A DNA stretch of 64,000 nt from Megaleporinus macrocephalus. Taxonomy: Eukaryota; Chordata; Actinopteri; Characiformes; Anostomidae. Shown in pieces: positions 35,496-47,960 of this stretch. The notes under the pieces were generated by a model, which saw only the letters and a list, made by a program, of their open reading frames with translations, was not told where the DNA came from and did no database searches. The stretch's first letter is position 1; each line of letters starts with the position of its first letter. Where the stretch lies: contig CM038704.1 in NCBI GenBank assembly GCA_021613375.1, forward strand, positions 5,146,155-5,210,154, written 5' to 3'. Position numbers and translations under genes: made by a program.

Positions 35496-35879
35496 CTATG
35501 AGGGTGTTATTAGTTGATTGGTGAACAGCCTGAGAGCTCCGTAGGGAACATCTGTTTTTCACCATATTGACCTTAATCCCCAGGGACTTTAGTCAAAGTA
35601 ACCAAGGTGCTATGGGTAGTTGTATGCCATACTTTGGATGCTCCTGGTCAAAAGTAAACATTCACACTTCTGCCCATTTCAATACACAATTACTGTTTTT
35701 TAAAATGTTGTATATTATGTTAAACATTTTTGTTTGTGTTAAACTCTCATTTTTTACTATTTGGATGCTACTTTATAAGATTAACACATGTACAACCACT
35801 ATGCTTATAATCACACCTTTATTTCCATATAAACAAAGTAAAATGATGACACAGGACTTATTAATGATAATAGAGAATC

Positions 35880-36200
35880 TGTTATGTATCTGTATCGGCT
35901 GATTTTTAATCAAAATATGCGATCGGCAATTAGCTGATATTTCTCCAATTTAGCGGTTCCCGAGAGCCGATCGATGGTGTTAAACAAATGAGCCTAATTT
36001 CTGTATTTCCAGCTAGAGTTTCATCCAGGAAGAGGAGCCCTTCATGAAACCCGCTCCGGCCAGGTCCCTGCACTTCCTATCTGAACCGCTAGGTGGAAAA
36101 ATCATACCGTCTTATTTTCATCAGACTAACTAAAGCAGCGCTCCTCACAAGAACAGGTTATGGTGTTTACTGCGTGTGCGGATAGAAAACATTGTCCGTC
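35880..36200. mobile_element. hAT-like repeat remnant
   Basis: Contains TGTATCGGCTGATTTTTAAT, GCGATCGGCAATTAGC and GAGAGCCGATCGATGG. Such alternating 'atcggc/gccgat' words occur at the ends of some fish hAT elements. No target duplication or transposase was found, so the assignment is weak. Confidence 0.4.
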
Positions 36201-38212
36201 TGGTATTAGGCTGATGGTGAAGATTATAGGGGTGCACAGCTGGAGGATGGCTCACAAAAACGACAATGAATTGGATAAACTTGGTGTATGCTATAGATAA
36301 AACAAATCCGGTTCTATTGTGTAATAGTTAAATTGTCATTTCACAAATAATGCAACATTCATTAAAAGTTTACTGCTGTGCAATCGCGGAGCTGCCACTT
36401 TCAGTGCTGACAGAACTTTGAAGAGTCGTAATGTAGGAGAGAGAAAAACACTTAAAAACTCACAAAAATAGAGCTCCACAGCCAGAAAAGGGCAGGGAAC
36501 GAAGGGAAGCGTGACTAGAAACAGCTTAGAGCTGCAGACTGTAACTCTTTTCTGAGAAAAGTGAGTTTATTGAGCCGTTTTAGCAGATGAGGGAGCTAAA
36601 AACAATAGCTAGCTAACTAGCTAGAGCTAACGTTTGCTAGCTGGTTATGTAAAGTTATCCATTTACTTACGTTTTCAAGTACAATTACACTGTGAAAACT
36701 GAGAAATAAGTTCTCTGTTGTCACTCCTTAAAACTATTAAAACTAACTTCTCACAGCTGGGTTACTTGAGAATTCTTTGTGTAGACGTTTTTCATTAGCT
36801 ACTGTGTTAGCAACCTAGTTATTTAACCTGTCTGTGCGTGGTAACTTATCACAGGCCGTTAAATAATCTGTCAATGTATGATTTTGCTATATTAAGTTAA
36901 CTAAAACTTTTAATGCAGTAAAATAAAGTAAAGCAAACAAAGCAAAGCTAAAGTTGGCCAACACACAGGGGAATTCCACAGACTCCTCAAATTTCCTAAT
37001 TCAGTCATTGAGATACTAAAAGAAGTAAAGTGGTGTTATATGCAGAGGTTCATTTTAGAGAAACCTGCTGCTGGTAGTAATGAGATTTTAATGGTTTTAT
37101 TTACTATTACAACAGATACATTTTAATTAGTAAAAAATGTTTTTTGCCCAACACCCTGAATATACCTCTACATCATTAATGGTTTTAAGACAAAATGCAA
37201 GCAAACAAAGAAATAGATAATTTAGTAACTATAAAACATTATATAAACTATTATATAGTATTATAGGAATAGAATGCGGGAGCTTTCTGAGACACTCAAC
37301 TCTTCACATGTCTAGTTCCTATTACCACCACTACTGTGATTAGTTCTAATTTGTGCTAATTGTAATAAGCGTACAAAGTCACAACAAATAATAATATTGT
37401 TTAGTATTACTATAAAAATTGCCATTTGTATAATCAACATCATCTTGTGAGACTCCTCTCCTCCTTCTGAGAGCCTGCTAAGTATACATGACATCGTCAC
37501 ATGGCCTAGCCTAAAGCAGGTAAGCTTTTATGTAAATATAGCAGGTAAGTAACGTGTGACTGTGTTTGTTTTTTGTGTGGACGTGTGTTTGTCCTCTGTT
37601 TTCATTCTTTCCCCAAAATAAAAGGAAAAAACATGGCAATTCTGATACTCAGGATATACTTGCAAAACAATATATTTCCAGTATAAAACTTTTTAATAAA
37701 CATGGTGACATTTACTATTTGAATAAGAAAAACTTCCCTGTAATAGGACTGTGGACCATTTTACTCGTCTTAAAAATGCCTTTTATGCAAAATGTAACAA
37801 GTGTGGCCAGACTGGTTGATGTGTGCATGCAGTCAGAGGGAGGATATGTTTTTATTTATGTATTATGAATAAAAACACCAACATAGGTCATATGCATTAA
37901 ACATTTAATTTAGTTTGTGGTTCTTTTTATTCATCATTTATAGAAATTTGTACGTACATTTAAAATTTAGGCAAGACATGATGCTAATAAGCACATCAAA
38001 AATAAACAAAAAGTGAATTAATTCAACAACCTGCTGTTAATCAACCTGCTTATACATGACAGCAATACAAAATTAACTTGGGTATATATTTGTAGCATAA
38101 TTAAATCATCTTAATCGCAGGATATTATTGCTTTTATTAAAGTAACGGTAGTCTCTTTTTAAATCCTGTTTCATTTAATACAGACAATATTATTGATGAT
38201 AACGTTTAAAAG

Positions 38213-39163
38213 CTAGTCCTCTTCCTCTTGGTGATCTACTCGTCTCTTGGCCTTACACTGAGCGACTACAAAATTCCTCTTCAGATACTTGTAGAACTTT
38301 TGGTCCCGAACTCCGTATATAATTGGACTCAAGAAACGTGGTATGATGTAGATGACGAGGTAGTTGGTGTATCGTATTTCCAGTATGTATCCAGGAAAGG
38401 TGATGTTCAAAAAAACCTCAATGCTGGGAGAAACGTATAAGAGCATACACAAGAGGAGTTGAGCTCCATGAAGCAAGATGGTCTTCCTGGCACGCTGGGC
38501 TGATGTTTTCTCCGTGGACATGGCGCAGGCTGCAAAAAGCACTCGCAGGTACGTGTAGACCAGCGTGAAGAAGACCAGTGAGAAATAGATGGCGTCGAAG
38601 GCCTGCCGCTTGTATAGCAGCACTGGGTCTTTGAAGACGTTCTGACGTAAACATAGTATAGAAGTGTGGAAAAAGCTGAGAGGTTCTGTAGCCAGGGTCA
38701 CAAAGAGGTCAGTGATTTCAGGGACTACAGAGATTAACCAGATGAGTCCAATGAGAAGATAAGTGCGACGGACAGTGCAGATCTGGGCATGTCGTAAAGG
38801 ATTGCAGACAGCGATGTAGCGCTCAATGGCCATGCCAGCCAGATTCACTGGTGTGTTGCGGGTGGTGAAGGCGGCCACGAGGATGATAACCGAGCAAACT
38901 GACACGTTAATGGTGTAGAAGATGTAACTCACCAGGCACAAGGAGATGCTGATGGTCAACTGCACTGCATCATTGATAACCATGTGAATAAAGAGAATAT
39001 AGCGTGGGTCCTCATAAAAGATCTGGTTGCTTAGGAAGGTAGCCACCACGCTTACATTGATGTAGCTCAGACTGAACCACACTCCAACCAAAACAAAGTT
39101 CTTGGCGAATGCTGCAGCAAATGTGTCTCGCACCAGAACCTGTGATCCTCCAGTTGAGTTCAT
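38213..39163 (-). CDS. Odorant receptor, 131-2-like family (OR6)
   Basis: A 316-residue intronless receptor starting MNSTGGSQVL, with glycosylation site NST (2-4) and NVS at 36-38. It has EDPRYILFIHMVINDAVQL before TM2, Cys90, MAIERYIAVC (111-120), TVRRTYLLIGLIW at TM4, RARKTILLHGAQLLLCML at TM6 and PRFLSPIIYGVRDQKF at TM7, and ends in an acidic HQEEED. It differs from OR7 at about 17 of 316 positions, clustered in TM1-TM3, with an identical first 29 residues. OR7 has Gly where OR6 has Val in the family block YINGS. The codons at the OR5 intron site read GTGAGT here (38927-38932) but remain exonic. A 3' splice site lies 17 bp before the ATG. Confidence 0.95.
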   Translation of the reverse strand: MNSTGGSQVLVRDTFAAAFAKNFVLVGVWFSLSYINVSVVATFLSNQIFYEDPRYILFIHMVINDAVQLTISISLCLVSYIFYTINVSVCSVIILVAAFTTRNTPVNLAGMAIERYIAVCNPLRHAQICTVRRTYLLIGLIWLISVVPEITDLFVTLATEPLSFFHTSILCLRQNVFKDPVLLYKRQAFDAIYFSLVFFTLVYTYLRVLFAACAMSTEKTSAQRARKTILLHGAQLLLCMLLYVSPSIEVFLNITFPGYILEIRYTNYLVIYIIPRFLSPIIYGVRDQKFYKYLKRNFVVAQCKAKRRVDHQEEED

Positions 39164-39180
39164 AGCTCAGGAGTTTTGGC

Positions 39181-39897
39181 CTAGAACAGAATATGAGAGA
39201 TGGGAGATGTCTGAGCAGCAAAAAAAAAACAAACAGCAAATCAGCCCTTTAAAGCTAAAATGAAAAACATCTGTTTTGCTTCAGTCAAATTTAAAACTAA
39301 CGCATTACATAAAAAAGACAATATAGCATGTATTTCCTGATGGAAAAAGTCAGTCTGTTAATATTGTAGCCCATATCTGTTAAACAGTTATGCTGTAGAT
39401 TTAAAGGACCCCTCCTCATCTCCTTTCTTTTCCTCTATAAAGAACATGTCGTCATTGCCCACAGACACTATTGTTATTTAACATATAAATAGCAAATTAT
39501 TTTTTTTATTTTTTTGCACAACCCCCAGGTTTTTTAACTTTAGTTTTATGGCACATCTATATTTACCTACAACCTCATCCTTCAGTTGTTTTAGTATGTT
39601 AATTTAAGTAAGATATTAAGTAATTTAAGTAAGATATTAAGTAATATCCAGGATTCTCATTTTGAATTCACACTAAACAAATTATATCTAAGCAAGTGTA
39701 ATCATCTTTAAAGTACGCTATTTATTAAGAATAAGAAAAATAGTATCTTATTTTTGGCAGTGTCTTAAGTACTTTAATCCAGATAAATATTTTATGTCAA
39801 AGTAAAAGCAATTGTTAGTCATTTTATAATAAGCTTACATCAATCTTAGCACAAGAAATATTATGTACAGTGTTATGTATTATGTACATATATTATG

Positions 39898-39937
<40 letters not shown>

Positions 39938-40400
39938 TGTCATTTTTAAAATCATTCTCTCATATACATAACTAACGAAAATACAAGAAGAAGAAGCAGA
40001 GAAATATGTTCTGCATCAGTTACACAGAAAAAGAAGTAATTGGAAAAACATTTGATTCAAATGTTTACGTAATTTATACAAAAACAAAATATATTACTAT
40101 AAACTCAAAACAGTTTCAGTTTACTCTCTTTGAGGAGTGTCTGTATCAGTGTTATTTCCACATATTTTTTAATGTGAAAATTACATACACGTTTAAATTA
40201 ACAGGTCTTTTTCCGTATGTAAAAATAACCAAAAACTAAAACTTTTAAAACTAAAATCACATTTTTAGCAGTAGAAATTATGTTTAGTGGTGATCCTGCT
40301 TGGCAGTTCTGGCAGCTTCCAGGCAGCGCTGCAAGACTCACCTTATCCCTGATGGCCAGCCTCTGTGTTGTGCAGACTGAAAGTTAGCTTTTATAAATAT
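39181..40400 (-). promoter_or_regulatory. Predicted OR6 promoter, short first exon and 5' UTR intron
   Basis: In the gene sense: TGATGTCA (CRE-like, complement of 40408-40415), TTTATAAAAG (TATA box, complement of 40389-40395 and flank), then GGATAAG|GTGAGT (donor, intron from 40341). The acceptor is TTCTGTTCTAG|GCC, intron end 39181. The intron is 1161 bp. OR7 has the same parts. Confidence 0.55.
39902..39934. repeat. (TA)n microsatellite
   Basis: About 16 TA repeats inside the predicted 5' UTR intron of OR6. It is absent from the equivalent place in unit B (about 45590-45610). Confidence 0.9.
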
Positions 40401-41215
40401 TTTTTAATGACATCACAAACCAGCATAATAAGCAACGCCTAATATTCAGGAACATTTTGTAATGAAATACTCCTCTTCCCATCTACGATAAATGAATATT
40501 TAATCTTGCACTCATGATGCAGAAAATTAAACTTGTAAGTATCATGTAAGTATTTGTTTTGTGAAATAGAGACAATTCTTAAAAATATGCGTTTTGTATC
40601 TGGATTTGAATTAAAATATTACAGATATAAAAAAACAAGTATGAGATTAGAGATGCCTTTTCAATACTGCAACTGTAACAACCACTGGTCATTCATACAT
40701 GGCGTCAGACAAAAGGGCTCGCTTTCCACTCTGCTTATTCCAAACAGATTTTATTATCACTTGTAATGGACAACTGCAGACTGCACAAGCTGAACATGTA
40801 AAAATAAAATAAGAAGAAATGAGCAGGTCCTTCAACTTTGCTGCCAAAGGGCGAGCATTTACCATGGCTTAGTCAGCTGAATCATGTGTCTGAACAATAA
40901 TAATTCAACAACGTCAGTGTCTAAGACCAACAATATACTCTGACCAAAAGAAACCTAAGAAAAATTCTTACGATATCTGAATTCGCGCTAGCTTTTTCCT
41001 CAACTGCTACGTTCTCTGCTCCGCCTTTCCTGCCTGCCAGCAGCAATTTGACGTTTATCTTTCAATCATTCTCGACCTCGTCATTCGCTTTGTACGAGCA
41101 CTACAGGCAGGTTTCCATGCGGGCTGCCGCCAGACCCGCACCCCACGCTGACGCCTCCCTATTCAGAGATCTTCCTAAGGACTACACGACCTCATCACTA
41201 CTTCACATCACATCA

Positions 41216-41781
41216 CTAGCTGTCAAATTGCAGATATGGTGAAGATGTAAAGAAGGCGTATATGCGTAGGCATCTGCAACACGATGATAATAAGACCAAT
41301 GTAAGATCAATCCTAATGGAACAGACGCATTTAAGATGTTACGACCTTTTCCAGGTGTATTGGAGATGTATGTGTGCTATCAGGGAAAGTTGTCACAACG
41401 TTGAAATGTAATTCTTCGGAAAGTTGTGACGACATTATCAGACAATATTGTGAGAACATAGAATTCTTCATACGTTCAATTTTATCTGCATGGAACTCCA
41501 TGGGAGTCAACATACCATAAAAGAACATATTTAATAGCAATGTTGTTCAGACAAGTAGTGCCAATGTTGTCATTACGTTGTCACACCCTCTTAGAATTCT
41601 AAATTGGTAGTTCTAATACCATAAACAACCTTAATTTATAATCATGTTTGGTTGTTGTGACAGTGTTGTTCAGACAATGCTGTGAGAACGTAGTGGCAAC
41701 AGTGTCAGTACGTTGTCACAACCTCTTAGAATTCTAAATTCGCATGTGTAGCAACATTGAGACAACGTTGTGTGTTTGCGG
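41216..41781. repeat. Spacer between units A and B, internally repetitive
   Basis: The phrase CTCTTAGAATTCTAAATT occurs at 41588 and 41724, and words such as TTGTCACAACGTTG or ACGTTGTCACA recur between 41390 and 41775. The pattern looks like a transposon end with internal subrepeats. No gene is present. Confidence 0.6.
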
Positions 41782-43931
41782 GGTATTGGGCTGATAGTGA
41801 AGACTATAGGGGTGCACAGCTGGAGGATGGCTCACAAAAACGACGATCGATAAATTGGATAAACTTGGTGTATGCTACAAATAAAACAAATCTTTTATGA
41901 TTGTGTAATAGTTAAATTGTCATTTCACAAATAATGCAACATTCATTAAAAGTTTACATTTTGTGTCCCCCGCATATTAAAAAATGGTTCAGTCCGTGTT
42001 TCTGCCCGCTGTCGTGCAATCGCGGAGCTGCCGCTTTCAGTGCTGACAGAACTTTGAAGAGTCGTAATGTAGGAGAGAGAAAAACACTTAAAAACACACA
42101 AAAATAGAGCTCCACAGCCAGAAAAGGGCAGGGAACGAAGGGAAGCGTGACTAGAAACAGCTTAGAGCTGCAGACTGTAACTCTTTTCTGAGAAAAGTGA
42201 GTTTATTGAGTCGTTTTAGCAGATGAGGAAGCTGAAAACAATAGCTAGCTAACTAGCCAAAGCTAACTTTAGCTAGCTGGTTATGTAAAGTTATCAGTTT
42301 ACTTACCTTTTCAAGTACAATTACAATGAGAAATAAAGTGAAGAATAAGTTCTCTGTTACTCCTTAAAACTATTAAAACTAACTTCTCACAGCTGGGTTA
42401 CTTGAGAATTCTTTGTGGAGACGTTTTTCGTTAGCTACTGTGTTAGCAACCTAGTTAGCCTAATTTTAACCTGGCTGTGCGTGGTAACCTATTACAGGCT
42501 GTTAAATAATCTGTCAGTTTATGATTTTGCTATATTAAATTAACTAAAACCTTTATTAAAGTAAAGTAAAGCAGAAAAAGCAAAGCTAAAGTCACCCAAC
42601 ACACAGGGGAATTCCACAGACATGTCAAATTTCCTAATTCAGTCATTGAGATACTGAAAGAAGTGAAGTGGTGTTATATGCAGAGGTTCATTTTAGAGAA
42701 ACCTGCTGGTGGTGGTGATGGGAACCAGGGGTCACAATGACTACAACACAAATTAATAGTAAAATTTTATTTAATATTAAAACAGATACATTTTAATTTG
42801 TAAAAAAATGTTTTTTGCCCAACACCCTGAATATACCTCTACATCATTAATGGTTTTAAGATAAAACACAAGCAAACAAAGAAATTGATAATTTAGTAAC
42901 TATGAAATATTATATAAAGTATTATATAATATTATAGGAATAGAAATATCATGAAACAGAATATCAGATAGTGTAATCATAACTTATGCGGCAGCTTTCG
43001 GAGACATTAAACTCTTCACGTCTGGTTCCTTTTACCACCACTACTGTGATTAGTTATAATTTGTGCTAAATGTAATGTGAGTACAAAGTCACAACAAATA
43101 ATAATATTGTTTAGTATAACTATAAAAATTGCAATTTGTATAATCAACAGTGTAATGTCATCTTAATGAGACTCCTCTCCTCCTTCTGAGAGCCTGCTAA
43201 GTATACATGACATCGTCACATGGCCTAGCCTAAAGCAGGTAAGCTTCTATGTAAATATTGCAGGTAAGTAACGTGTGACTGTGTTTGTTTGTGTGTGTGG
43301 ACGTGTGTTTGTCCTCTGTTTTTATTCTTTCCCCAAAGTAAAAGGAAAAACATGGCAATTCTGATACTCAGGATATACTTGCAAAACAATATATTTCCAG
43401 TATAAAAATTTTTAATAAACATGGTGACTTTTACTATTTGAATAAGAAAAACTTCCCTGTAATAGGACTGTGGACCATTTTACTCGTCTTAAAAATGCCT
43501 TTTATGCAAAATGTAACAAGTTAGTCCAGACTGGTTGATGTGTGCATGCAGTCAGAGGGAGGATATGTTTTTATTTATGTATTATGAATAAAAACACCAA
43601 CATAGGTCATTTGCATTAAACATTTAATTTAGTTTGTAGTTCTATTTGTTCATCATTTATAAAAATTTGTAAGTACATTTAAAATTTAGGCAAGACAAGA
43701 TGCTAATAAGCACATCAAAAATAAACAAAAAGTTCATTAATTCAACAACCTGCTGTTAATCAACCAGCTTATACATGACAGCAATACAAAATTAACTTGG
43801 GGTATATATTTTTATCATAGTTAAATCATTTTAATCGCAGCACATTAATGCTTTCATTGAAGTAACGGTAGTCTCTTTTTAAATCCGTTTCATTTAATAC
43901 AGATAATATTATTGATGATAACGTTCAAAAG

Positions 43932-44882
43932 CTAGTCCTCTTCCTCTTGGTGATCTACTCGTCTCTTGGCCTTACACTGAGCGACTACAAAATTCCTCTT
44001 CAGATACTTGTAGAACTTTTGGTCCCGAACTCCGTATATAATTGGACTCAAGAAACGTGGCATGATGTAGATGACGAGGTAGTTGGCGTATCGTATTTCC
44101 AGTATGTACCCAGGAAAGGTGATGTTCAAAAAGACCTCAATGCTGGGAGAAACGTATGAGAGCATACACAAGAGGAGTTGAGCTCCATGAAGCAAGATGG
44201 TCTTCCTGGCACGCTGGGCTGATGTTTTCTCCGTGGACATGGCGCGGGCTGCAAAAAGTACTCGCAGGTACGTGTAGACCAGCGTGAAGAAGACCAGTGA
44301 GAAATAGATGGCGTCGAAGGCCTGCCGCTTGTATAGCAGCACTGGGTCTTTGAAGACGTTCTGACGCAAACATAATACAGAAGTGCGGAAAAAGCTGAGA
44401 GGTTCTGTAGCCAGGGTCACAAAGAGGTCAGTGATGTCAGGGACTACAGAGATTAACCAAATGAGTCCAATGAGAAGATAAGTGCGACGGACAGTGCAGA
44501 TCTGGGCATGCCGTAAAGGATTGCAGACAGCGATGTAGCGCTCAATGGCCATGCCAGCCAGATTCACTGGTGCATTGCGGGTGGTGAAGACGACCACGAG
44601 GATGATAAACGAGCAAACTGACACGTTTATGGTGTAGTAGATGTAACTCACCACACACAAGGAGATGCTGAGGGTCAGCTGCACTGCATCATTGAGAACC
44701 ATGTGAATAAAGAGAATATAGCGTGGGTCCTCATAAAAGATCTGGTTGCTTAGGAAGGTAGCCACCACGCTGCCGTTGATGTAGCTCAGACTGAGCCACA
44801 CTCCAACCAAAACAAAGTTCTTGGCGAATGCTGCAGCAAATGTGTCTCGCACCAGAACCTGTGATCCTCCAGTTGAGTTCAT
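43932..44882 (-). CDS. Odorant receptor, 131-2-like family (OR7)
   Basis: A 316-residue sister of OR6 with the same motifs. It keeps the family-typical Gly in YINGS. TM2/TM3 differ from OR6 (LSISLCVVSYIYY compared with ISISLCLVSYIFY). FFRTSVL replaces FFHTSIL in ECL2, a region facing the ligand side, and AARAMS replaces AACAMS at the end of TM5. The changed residues lie mainly in TM1-TM3 and ECL2, so the two copies may have begun to differ in ligand preference; that is inference. The GTGGTGAGTTAC codons at the OR5 intron site are present (GTGAGT complement of 44646-44651). Confidence 0.95.
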   Translation of the reverse strand: MNSTGGSQVLVRDTFAAAFAKNFVLVGVWLSLSYINGSVVATFLSNQIFYEDPRYILFIHMVLNDAVQLTLSISLCVVSYIYYTINVSVCSFIILVVVFTTRNAPVNLAGMAIERYIAVCNPLRHAQICTVRRTYLLIGLIWLISVVPDITDLFVTLATEPLSFFRTSVLCLRQNVFKDPVLLYKRQAFDAIYFSLVFFTLVYTYLRVLFAARAMSTEKTSAQRARKTILLHGAQLLLCMLSYVSPSIEVFLNITFPGYILEIRYANYLVIYIMPRFLSPIIYGVRDQKFYKYLKRNFVVAQCKAKRRVDHQEEED

Positions 44883-44899
44883 AGCTCAGGAGTTTTGGC

Positions 44900-45990
44900 C
44901 TAGAACACAATATGAGAAATGGGAGATGTCTGAGCAGCTAAAAAAATTAAATAAATCAGCAATTCAGCCCTTTAAAGCTAAAATGAAAAACATCTGCTTT
45001 GCATCAGTCAAATTTAAAACTAATGCATTACATAAAAAAGACAATATAGAATGTATTTCCTGATGGAAAAAGTCAGTTTGTTAATATTGTAGGCCATATC
45101 TGTTAGACAGTTATGCTGTAGATTTAAAGGACCCTTCTGTTTCTCCTTTTTTTTCTTCTATAAAGAACATGTTGTCATTGCCCACAGACACTAGTTATTT
45201 AACATTTAAATAGCAAATAAAATAATATTTTTTTTGCACAACGCCCAGCTTTTTTAACTTTAGTTTCATGGCACATCTATATTTACCTACAACCCCATCC
45301 TTCAGTTGTTTTAGTATGTTAATTTAAGTAAAATGGCTTTTAAGGGGGTGGCTGTAAATGATAAATATATATCCAGGATTCTCATTTTGAATTCACACTA
45401 AACAAATTATATCTAAGCAAGCGTAATCATCTAAAAAGTACTCTATTTATTAAGAATAAGAAAAATAGTATCTTATTTTTTTGCAGTGTCTTAAGTACTT
45501 TAATCCAGATAATTGTTTTTTGTCAAAGTAAAAACAGGGCATTATTAGTCATTTTATAATATGTTTACATCAATCTTAGCACAAGAAATATTATGTACAC
45601 TGGGATCAAAAAGTCTAAAGACTACTAATGATAATGCTTATATTTTGTAATTTTATTCTAATGTAAGTTTTTAATAGCACATTGTAGAATCAGCATATCA
45701 GTTACATGAATTTCAGAATTGTATTTCCACTTGACAGTCATCAAACATGTGTTTTAAAAGAAGAGATGAGACTAAAAAAGGTCTTTAGTTTAAAGGCCTG
45801 AACATGCTTATTGTAATACATTTGCTTCAGTTTGAATAGTGACCTAAACATTTGTAAATAATAATTTGTGAAACAAAACACTATGTTTGCAGTGTGAACA
45901 AACAATAGGTTTATCAAAGGTAAATGTTTACCTTATCCCTGATGGCCAGCCTCTGTGTTGTGCAGAGTGAAAGCTAGCTTTTATAAATAT
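44900..45990 (-). promoter_or_regulatory. Predicted OR7 promoter, short first exon and 5' UTR intron
   Basis: TATA box TATAAAA (complement of 45979-45985), donor GGATAAG|GTAAAC (intron from 45931), acceptor TTGTGTTCTAG|GCC (intron end 44900). The donor is weaker than in OR6 (GTAAAC rather than GTGAGT). The TGATGTCA element is kept upstream. Confidence 0.55.
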
Positions 45991-46752
45991 TTTTCAATGA
46001 CATCACAGACCAGCATAATAAGCAACGCCTAATAGTCATGAACATTTTGTAATGAAATACTCCTCTTCCCACCTACAATAAATTAATATTTAATCTTGCA
46101 CTTATGATGCAGAAAAAAAAACTTGTATCATCTATTTGTTTGTGAAATAGAGAAAATTCTTAAAAATAGGCGTTTTGTATCTGGATTTAAATAAAAAATA
46201 ATACAGATATAAAAAAAACATGTATGAAATTAGAGATGCCTTTTCAATACTGCAACTGTAACAACCACTGGTCGTTCATACATGGAGTCAGACAAAAGGG
46301 CTCGCTTTCCACTCTGCTTATTCCAAAACAGATTTTAAAGTGCATTAATAATCACTTGTAATGGACGACTGCAGACTGCACAAGCTGAACATGTAAAAAT
46401 AAAATAAGAAAAAAATGAGCAGCCCCTTCAACTTTGCTGCCAAAGGGCGAGCATTTACCATGGCTCAGTTAGCTGAAGCACATGTCTGAACAATAATAAT
46501 TCAACAACGTTAGTGTCTAAGACCAACAATATACTCTGACCAAAACAAACCTAAAAAAATTTGTGCGTTATCTGCTCCGCCTTTCCTGCCTGCCAGCAGG
46601 AATTTAACATTTATCTTTCAATCATTATCGACCTCTCCATCCGCTTTGTACGATTTCTACAGGCAGGTTTCGACCCGCACCCCACGCTGATGCCTCCTTA
46701 TTCAAAGATCATCTTCCTCCATCATTACGACTACATGACCTCATCACCACTT

Positions 46753-47257
46753 CACAAGATCTAATTTTTCTATGGCCTCCCATTTCCTTCTTTCGACCTA
46801 TAATCCGCAGCTTTTTTCTTGACCTTAACCCATATCCATTGCTCCATATATTTTTCTACACTCAAAGTGTTACTAGCAGTCATCAGTTTTTTCTCATTTC
46901 ATACTCCCATCACCACATTTCTGCTATTCTCAGAGAAATACTAAGAAACCAACCAGCCTTTCAGCCTCAGTGCCTGCCCCTCACTTCCTACTTTTGAGTT
47001 TGCTGCCTTTCCACTCTTTGCTCTGGCAACTACTCACCAACCATATTTTGTTTACTGGAAGCAATGTTCCTCCTCACTTTTTTTGGATTCCTCCGCTGCT
47101 CAGAATTCACAGTGGCTTCCCACATGCCCCCCCGCACATTGCCTTTTTGGCCTGAGCCAGATTGGGATATGTGGGCTGCCTAGCCACCAGGGCCTAGCCG
47201 AGGAACACCACCCCCCTATGTCCTGGTAACCCTCCCCTGGACAGGCTACACAGGTTA
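46753..47257. other. Unassigned stretch replacing the 3' part of the OR pseudogene
   Basis: Pyrimidine-rich and unlike the other OR flanks. It ends in a GC-rich segment (47150-47250, GGGCCTAGCCGAGGAACACC) directly joined to OR homology at about 47256. Nothing coding was recognised; probably inserted or rearranged DNA. Confidence 0.5.
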
Positions 47258-47835
47258 ATTTGGCAGCAAACATGATCCTAAAGTAGGTGTAGAACAAAGT
47301 GAGCCATACAAAGGACATGTAGACCAGGTATGAGATCTTTCTCTTCTCCGCCAAGTATGGATGGCGTAGCAGAGCTTCTCGACTGCAGTGGACAGAAGAA
47401 TGAAATAACAATAAAGGCTCACTGGCTAAAAGACTGAACAGATCAGGAAAAAATGATGATGGCACCTAAGCTCCTAATCAGGCCAATCAGAATGTATGTC
47501 CTACGCACAGTACAAATCTGAGTGTGGCGTAACAGATTATAGATTGCAATGTAGCGCTCCACGACCATGCCTGCCACATATAGTAAAGAGTTTAAGGTGG
47601 AGAATGCTGCTATTATTACAAGGAAGCAGAAAACAGAGACATTGATTGTCTAAAAATGTTTTTTAAAAAATAAAATGTATCCAGCTGCAGTTGCTAGCTG
47701 GATCATGTCGATCACAACCAAATGTTCACAACTATATGAATGAAGAGGATATAAGAAGGATTCTCATTGAATATCTCATGTTTAAAGAAAGTGTAGACAA
47801 TTGTGCCGTTAATGCAGTTGATGGAGAAGTACAAA
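47258..47835 (-). pseudogene. Truncated odorant receptor pseudogene, 131-2-like family
   Basis: On the minus strand OR codons are recognisable from the YFSINCINGT-like TM1 block (about 47835-47800), through VERYIAI at TM3 (about 47570-47545, reading VVERYIAI), to SLLASEPLLLFHSSVHCSRE and LVYMSFVWLTLFYTYFRIMF followed by AAKL (47440-47258). The N-terminus before TM1 is deleted: coding sequence jumps straight to 5' UTR-like sequence. TM6, TM7 and the tail are missing, and several frame breaks occur between 47470 and 47760. It is closest to OR8-OR10. Its former promoter region was separated by the Tc1 insertion at 47961. Confidence 0.85.
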
Positions 47836-47960
47836 GCCACAGACTGCCTCCTTCAGATGAGGCTGTTAAATAAGAGGACATTAAAACAACATTATATGCA
47901 TCCCACATTGTAAAATATTTCAATAAATACTGCATACCTATTTTTTCTTTAGTATATATA

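Larger units (their letters stand above)
36202..41215. repeat. Tandem duplication unit A (carries OR6)
   Basis: Matches 41782-46752 in order and orientation from GGTGCACAGCTGGAGGATGG to TGCCTGCCAGCAG and beyond. Unit A has small deletions relative to B (for example the GGGAACCAGGGGTCACAATG segment at 42719 is missing). By eye the similarity is well above 90% over most of the length. The first 450 bp of each unit looks transposon-derived. Confidence 0.9.
41782..46752. repeat. Tandem duplication unit B (carries OR7)
   Basis: This is the second copy of unit A. It keeps two segments absent from A: about 55 bp around 41957-42012 and about 50 bp around 42709-42760. The second is also found 3' of OR5, so B is nearer the ancestral state there. 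Confidence 0.9.

Noticed and set aside
36202..36650. A complete hAT transposon at the start of unit A
   Set aside because: The word TAGGGGTGCACAGC resembles a hAT end, but no matching inverted end or 8-bp target duplication was found.
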